A stretch of DNA of 23,894 nucleotides. Source: a virus. Shown piece by piece: positions 20,635-23,894 of the stretch. Where the stretch lies: IMG/VR virus record IMGVR_UViG_3300031963_000926, positions 1-23,894 of that record; one strand, 5' to 3'. Made by a program: the position numbers and the translations under genes. Below the pieces are notes generated by a model that was given only the letters and a program-made list of their open reading frames with translations, was not told the origin of the DNA and searched no databases. How positions within the stretch are numbered: the stretch's first letter is position 1; each line of letters begins with the position of its first letter.

Positions 20635-21266
20635 GAGTCATTCGCAATCGCTTGGCGATCAGCAAGACGCAACTTATCCTCAGCCATAAGCGTGTCCATG
20701 ATCAGTTTGTATTGACCCTGCCACATAGGAATGCGCTCGTCATTCTTGAGGAACGGCATAGCCTGAAGCAAGGAACCGTAAAGCAACGCCTGTGGGGCGT
20801 AGATGGTGAACCAATTTGTTTGGTTAGAGCTGTCCAAAGGCTGAACACGCTCGTAGTACAAGACCTCAAAGGCATAGGCTACGTCAGGCGTAGGAGCTAT
20901 GAGCCAATTGGAATAGTCGTAGTCAGCGTAGTAGACAGGGGTGCCTGTCGCCGTAGGAGAAGGCCAGTACTCTCGCAGATATTCATACCGACGATTCAAG
21001 ACTGGCTGGCGCGATCCACCAACTGTAATGTTCATCGACACTGTTTTGTGCCAACGAGCTGGTTTAGCAATCGTAGAAGTCCCAATCACCATGTTGCTGG
21101 TGTTAACCGTCAAGTTACCCAAGAACTTGATCTGAGAGGCAATAACCTGCTCAGCAAGCATGATAAACAGGGGGATCTTGTCCAGCGTAGCGGTGTCAGT
21201 ACGCTCCAGATAAGACTGGATGTTTTCGACCAAGCTGTCATAGGTCATAACACTTGCAGTCGCCAT
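20631..21266 (-). CDS. Head-tail adaptor protein (SU10/P22 gp4-type)
   Basis: The 211-residue product carries the pattern of podovirus adaptors: MTYDSLVENIQSYLERTD, then IPLFIMLAEQVIASQIKFLG, a beta block with GGSRQPVLNRRYEYLREYWP, YYADYDYSNWLIAPTPDVAY and YERVQPLDSSNQTNWFTIYA, and a helical end with LLYGSLLQAMPFLKNDERIP. Such proteins form a ring under the portal and receive the nozzle or propeller protein. The start at 21266 is preceded by GAGGTGAACGC, a good site. It is the first gene after the promoter at 21294-21322, so it likely leads the virion operon here. Confidence 0.82.
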   Translation of the reverse strand: MATASVMTYDSLVENIQSYLERTDTATLDKIPLFIMLAEQVIASQIKFLGNLTVNTSNMVIGTSTIAKPARWHKTVSMNITVGGSRQPVLNRRYEYLREYWPSPTATGTPVYYADYDYSNWLIAPTPDVAYAFEVLYYERVQPLDSSNQTNWFTIYAPQALLYGSLLQAMPFLKNDERIPMWQGQYKLIMDTLMAEDKLRLADRQAIANDS

Positions 21267-21293
21267 GCGTTCACCTCGTAGATTCGTTGAGAC

Positions 21294-21322
21294 ATTTTAG
21301 TATGCCTTTTAACTTGTGACAA
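21294..21322 (-). promoter_or_regulatory. Strong sigma-70-type promoter for the virion operon
   Basis: On the minus strand TTGTCA (21317-21322) and TAAAAT (21294-21299) are each one mismatch from consensus and exactly 17 bases apart. The predicted start falls near 21287, about 20 bases before the adaptor ATG. It lies entirely in the 58-base gap after the holin stop, so the virion genes can be transcribed apart from the lysis genes by host RNA polymerase. Confidence 0.75.
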
Positions 21323-21324
21323 GG

Positions 21325-21762
21325 TTACTTGCTTGCCACACCCTTAGTCTTCTCAAAAGAACGCATACCAGCGATTCCCAAGATTCCTGACAGGATGACC
21401 CAAAGCTGGTCAGCTTCGAGCACTGGGGGAGGATCCATGCCCACTGGAACCCAACCCATAGCTTGCAAGTACTTCCACATCCATTGAAACAGCGGATATA
21501 GCAGGAACTGGTAACCCATAGCCGCAACGCCGATCCAGCCAATAGCAGGTCTCCAGCCGCTGACAAACACGCTAGAGGACGCCGCTTCGATCTTGTTGAC
21601 GTCAATCTGAGCCAGATCTGTAGCTTGATCGATGCGCTTCTCTTCAAGATCGAGCTTTCGTTGCTCAATCTCCATCTCCATCTTTTCTTTGTCAGTGGTG
21701 ATCAGGTCGCCTGCAACCTTACCCACGGCTTCAATGATTGATCCAACGGCAAGCAAGCTCAT
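21325..21762 (-). CDS. Holin, 3TM-type
   Basis: The 145-residue product has a weakly hydrophobic amphipathic N-terminus (LLAVGSIIEAVGKVAG), a highly charged helical segment of about residues 23-60 (many Glu, Lys, Asp), then VSGWRPAIGWIGVAAMGYQF with a membrane helix at about 73-96 and a second at 119-133 (LWVILSGILGIAGM). This layout, including the SGWRP sequence, is that of the phage 3TM holin family. Such holins permeabilise the inner membrane so that the endolysin reaches the wall. The start overlaps the endolysin stop (ATGA), so they form one cassette. Confidence 0.85.
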   Translation of the reverse strand: MSLLAVGSIIEAVGKVAGDLITTDKEKMEMEIEQRKLDLEEKRIDQATDLAQIDVNKIEAASSSVFVSGWRPAIGWIGVAAMGYQFLLYPLFQWMWKYLQAMGWVPVGMDPPPVLEADQLWVILSGILGIAGMRSFEKTKGVASK

Positions 21763-22274
21763 GCTAAACCTTTCAATGTGCGGTTAATCCAGCCCTTGAG
21801 GAATTTGACCTGCACAGGGTTTTTGTTGCAAATTTCAACGTAACGGGCAATTTTAGCCAAGGCATAAGACTCCTTGAACCGCTGTCCATCCGTGACTTGG
21901 TTGAGCTTTTCGATGGTTTTGGCGCCTATTCCACCGTCAGGCGTAGCCCCAACGACCAATTGGGCAAGCTTTACAGCCATACCCATGCCAGCATTTACCC
22001 CAAAGTTAAAGATAGAGTTGGCGACCTCTTGGTTTGAGATCTCGTTGCCACGCATCTTGTCCCAGAACTCCACACGATAGAACTCTCGCACCATAGGCGT
22101 CAAAGACCCACCAAACTCCTTCTTGTCCACAAGCGCCCAACCGTTCCACTGTGGGTTCTTGTTACGAGCGATGCCAGCGTAGGTCATACCGCCTGTGTCG
22201 CCAGCGACTTCATGGAGGACGTAGCCACCCTCGTCTCTAATCATTTGCTCAAAAGCTGGTTCAAACTGAGCCAT
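21759..22274 (-). CDS. Endolysin, GH108 family muramidase
   Basis: The 171-residue protein has the GH108 signature: RDEGGYVLHE with Glu15 as the expected catalytic acid, then DTGGMTYAGI (26-35) and a C-terminal part resembling the peptidoglycan-binding domain of the same family (VVGATPDGGIGAKTIEKLNQ). It cleaves the glycan backbone of peptidoglycan. No signal peptide is visible, so export should depend on the holin. An AAGGAG lies before the ATG at 22274, which shares a base with the stop of the upstream gene (TAATG). Confidence 0.92.
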   Translation of the reverse strand: MAQFEPAFEQMIRDEGGYVLHEVAGDTGGMTYAGIARNKNPQWNGWALVDKKEFGGSLTPMVREFYRVEFWDKMRGNEISNQEVANSIFNFGVNAGMGMAVKLAQLVVGATPDGGIGAKTIEKLNQVTDGQRFKESYALAKIARYVEICNKNPVQVKFLKGWINRTLKGLA

Positions 22275-22885
22275 TACTGTTTACTCCTTGAAAGCATATT
22301 GCTTGCAATCTGCAACATACTGATTGCTTTGGTTAAGTCTTTGGGTTCTTTGTCCCAACCAACGGTGATCTGTCCAACAAACCTGCCCTGCTCTGGTGGG
22401 ACACTGACACGGCACCCAAAGGTCACGCCCTTTTCGATGTACCAAAGCCCGATCTCGCTCTGAGCTATAGCGTATTCGCTACAAGGTATCTCGTTTGCCA
22501 TCAGAGCAATCACATCACGGTTATTGCCAGAACTCTGCGTGAATAGACCTACATCCAACCCATCATGCGTTTTGTCTCGACCTTCTCGGGTGTAGGCGCG
22601 GAACAAAACCCTTGTCCCAAACAGTGGGTTGACTTTGAAGATAGCGATCACGGTTGCATCAGTGTTCTTAAACAAGTGAGCCACCACGTCCTCAGCCCTA
22701 TCCTCTGCGATCATTGGAAGCTTCTTGTTCTCTTTGTACGCTTCAAACAAGAACGATTGGTTCTGCCAGACAAAGTACCCAGAGAACGCAAACACAGCCA
22801 TCAGCAACAGCGCAAACAGCTTGAATGGGCTATCCACATAGGACAGAACTTTACTTAATACATCTGCTGGCTTTTCGTCACTCAT
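22274..22885 (-). CDS. Membrane-anchored protein with GAF-like soluble domain
   Basis: From the ATG at 22885 (overlapping the stop of the 45-aa gene as ATGA) the product has 203 residues; 27 more open codons upstream are inside another gene and rejected. A short polar N-terminus leads to one helix at about 21-40 (FKLFALLLMAVFAFSGYFVW). The soluble part begins with RAEDVVAHLFKNTDATVIAI, continues FRAYTREGRDKTHDGLDVG, and ends with a strand pair and helix, GLWYIEKGVTFGCRVSVP, then FVGQITVGW and ISMLQIASNML. That order (helix, ATVIAIFKVN strand, late G-x-I-T-V-GW strand, C-terminal helix) resembles GAF folds. It could sense a signal or regulate lysis. The fold call is tentative, the membrane anchor is clear. 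Confidence 0.6.
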   Translation of the reverse strand: MSDEKPADVLSKVLSYVDSPFKLFALLLMAVFAFSGYFVWQNQSFLFEAYKENKKLPMIAEDRAEDVVAHLFKNTDATVIAIFKVNPLFGTRVLFRAYTREGRDKTHDGLDVGLFTQSSGNNRDVIALMANEIPCSEYAIAQSEIGLWYIEKGVTFGCRVSVPPEQGRFVGQITVGWDKEPKDLTKAISMLQIASNMLSRSKQ

Positions 22886-23019
22886 AGTCCAAACATCCCT
22901 AGTAATTTTTTGGCAACATTGTCTGGCAGGAAGCGGAGCAGTCCAAGCACCCACCACGCCACACACAGACGCACGAACACCTTGAAGAAGAGGTCAGCTT
23001 GTTTTTGATACTCATTCAC
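22882..23019 (-). CDS. Tiny basic membrane protein (45 aa, GTG start)
   Basis: A GTG at 23019 overlaps the stop of the upstream gene (GTGA) and has AAGGTGTGG just upstream. The product is MNEYQKQADLFFKVFVRLCV followed by AWWVLGLLRFLPDNVAKKLL and GMFGL. It contains a hydrophobic helix (about residues 11-31) and a basic amphipathic end. The stop overlaps the next gene as ATGA. Overlaps on both sides and the RBS make it a probable true gene, though too short and GTG-started for many callers. Its place beside holin and endolysin suggests a lysis accessory, without proof. Confidence 0.6.
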   Translation of the reverse strand: MNEYQKQADLFFKVFVRLCVAWWVLGLLRFLPDNVAKKLLGMFGL

Positions 23020-23510
23020 CGACCACACCTTGATCTAGCGCACAGCTCAGATATTTCAGCAATACCCCAACCAACTGCACCCAAAAGCATAACAATCACC
23101 ACAATACCAATCGCCCACGCTAACTGCTCTTCTTCAGCTTCCTTGCGCTTCTTCTCATCAGCTTTGGCTTGACGAGCTAGGTGAGCATCCTCAATGTCCA
23201 TCTGTTGCTGGCGCTCTTTGATCTTCTGCCACACGTCTATACGGCCCGTCTGCATGAAAAGCATCTGTAATTCGGCTTCAAAGCGTTTAGCCTCATCAAG
23301 AGCAACCTCGATTTGAAGAGCCGCACCAAGGTTTGATTTGTTGCCAGAACGCTTGGCTTCAACCATCGCCCTAGTAGCAACGCTCTTCGCATCGAAGAAC
23401 TTGGAAACCATGGGGGCTAAGCCTGCTAAATCGTTTGCGACCTTACTAGCCTTCTTAACGAGCCCTATGGCGGCTTGTAGCCCTTCAAGAGCTGTGATCG
23501 GATCAATCAT
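23016..23510 (-). CDS. Coiled-coil protein with C-terminal membrane helix, possible inner-membrane spanin
   Basis: The 164-residue product begins MIDPITALEGLQAAIGLVKK and continues with long helical, charged segments (DEAKRFEAELQMLFMQ, KIKERQQQMDIEDAH and a KADEKKRKEAEEE run). A membrane helix at about 130-151 (LAWAIGIVVIVMLLGAVGWG) precedes a short tail with two Cys (ELCARSRCGR). Location in the lysis cassette and the coiled coil recall inner-membrane spanins, but Rz-type proteins carry the helix at the N-terminus, so the topology here is reversed. It may instead be a membrane-linked structural or lysis regulator. The start overlaps the stop of the 50-aa gene (ATGA). Confidence 0.6.
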   Translation of the reverse strand: MIDPITALEGLQAAIGLVKKASKVANDLAGLAPMVSKFFDAKSVATRAMVEAKRSGNKSNLGAALQIEVALDEAKRFEAELQMLFMQTGRIDVWQKIKERQQQMDIEDAHLARQAKADEKKRKEAEEEQLAWAIGIVVIVMLLGAVGWGIAEISELCARSRCGR

Positions 23511-23659
23511 TTCCGTTCAACCTTTTGCCACTCAAGGCATACTACTTTGCGGTTGTAGACATCTCCTGTCCAAGCCCACCTCACACAACGATATTCATCT
23601 TTCTTTTTTTGACTGGAGGATTCTGGCATTAGCATAAAGATTACCAACAACCATTTCAT
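23507..23659 (-). CDS. Tiny protein with signal-like N-terminus (50 aa)
   Basis: The ATG at 23659 overlaps the stop of the next-upstream tiny gene (GGATGA) and has GGATTTGGGG upstream. The product starts MKWLLVIFMLMPESSSQKKK, short basic then hydrophobic, like a secretion signal, followed by EYRCVRWAWTGDVYNRKVVC and LEWQKVERK. Two Cys residues (about 25 and 41) could form a disulfide bond if exported. Internal in-frame ATGs at 23635 and 23629 are weaker. It could be a small periplasmic or outer-membrane lysis partner, but there is no clear lipobox, so a lipoprotein o-spanin is not supported. Confidence 0.6.
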   Translation of the reverse strand: MKWLLVIFMLMPESSSQKKKDEYRCVRWAWTGDVYNRKVVCLEWQKVERK

Positions 23660-23748
23660 CCCCAAATCCAAATGAGGGTGAACGTACCCCAGACAATAAA
23701 AATAACCAAAAAGGCCGCAACGATAAACGCTTCGACCAAATCCCTCAT
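23656..23748 (-). CDS. Tiny single-pass membrane protein (30 aa)
   Basis: The product is MRDLVEAFIVAAFLVIFIVW followed by GTFTLIWIWG. It is nearly all one transmembrane helix with a short charged start. The ATG at 23748 follows the previous stop by two bases and the stop overlaps the next gene. Small size alone would make it doubtful, but the fit in an unbroken chain of overlapping reading frames supports it. It may help or inhibit a holin; this is by analogy only. Confidence 0.52.
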   Translation of the reverse strand: MRDLVEAFIVAAFLVIFIVWGTFTLIWIWG

Positions 23749-23750
23749 GG

Positions 23751-23894
23751 CTACAGACCTAAGATCTTTTTGACGAGTTCGCCTGCAACGCCCGGCCCAA
23801 ACAACACGCACACGATCACCCCATACAAGAGGTACTCGATCTTTGTCATGCGCTTGTCCCCATCACGCAAAGAGCGATCTATGCTGTTGTAGCG
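23751..23894 (-). CDS. Truncated XhlA/holin-like small membrane protein
   Basis: Only the C-terminal 47 residues are in the window; the start is beyond the right edge. They read RYNSIDRSLRDGDKRMTKIE, then YLLYGVIVCVLFGPGVAGEL and VKKILGL. The charged helix with DRSLRDGDKRMTKIE before a single hydrophobic segment resembles the C-terminal part of phage XhlA/haemolysin-like membrane proteins. It is the most upstream gene visible in the lysis block. The call is tentative because it is partial. Confidence 0.5.
   Translation of the reverse strand, partial: RYNSIDRSLRDGDKRMTKIEYLLYGVIVCVLFGPGVAGELVKKILGL

Noticed and set aside
1-23894. tRNA genes, rRNA, integrase, attachment sites and insertion sequences
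   Set aside because: I saw none on either strand; tRNAs in particular could be missed without a search tool.

Overview
The window is part of a tailed double-stranded DNA phage genome or prophage. It most resembles podovirus-type phages of Gram-negative, probably proteobacterial, hosts. Evidence: a lytic transglycosylase, a head-tail adaptor, a P22 gp10-like beta-propeller, a fibre-like protein, a GH108 endolysin with a 3TM-type holin, a RusA resolvase, a DUF1376 replication protein, a Cro/YdaS-type repressor, and dense gene packing with mostly 1-4 base overlaps. Terminase, portal and major capsid genes are not seen and would be expected beyond the right edge. No integrase is seen, so lifestyle cannot be decided from this window. 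Host and phage name are not determined.

Layout. (1) 1-3466, minus strand: an early operon read leftwards from a small Cro/YdaS-like regulator through a DUF1376 replication protein, a Cys/His-cluster protein, several unknowns and RusA, to an unknown gene cut by the left edge. (2) 3467-3602: a divergent control region with candidate promoters on both strands and two palindromes. (3) 3603-7523, plus strand: thirteen small to medium genes. They include an SSB-like protein with an acidic DDLPF tail, a winged-helix-like protein, a PD-(D/E)XK RecB/Cas4-like exonuclease and three small membrane proteins. (4) 7522-7548: an intrinsic terminator oriented for leftward transcription, at the point where the two strands converge. 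(5) 7590-21266, minus strand: the virion block. In transcription order it holds the adaptor, fibre-like protein, gp10-like propeller, an 86-aa protein, a 1692-aa giant protein, two internal or structural proteins and a transglycosylase protein. A very good sigma-70-type promoter at 21294-21322 drives it. (6) 21325-23894, minus strand: a lysis block of small membrane proteins, GH108 endolysin and holin, entering the window from the right with a truncated gene. Three complete tiny genes of 30, 50 and 45 codons here are easily missed.

How the parts fit. The left and middle blocks would act early, in replication, recombination and control. The right block lyses the host and builds the tail, connector and ejection proteins. 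The most unusual items are the repeat architecture of the 1692-aa protein (six exact 18-residue units, then a tetrapeptide Asn ladder), a membrane-anchored GAF-like protein inside the lysis cassette, and the promoter separating lysis from virion genes. Functional calls rest on recognition of motifs and gene order; no database search was possible.
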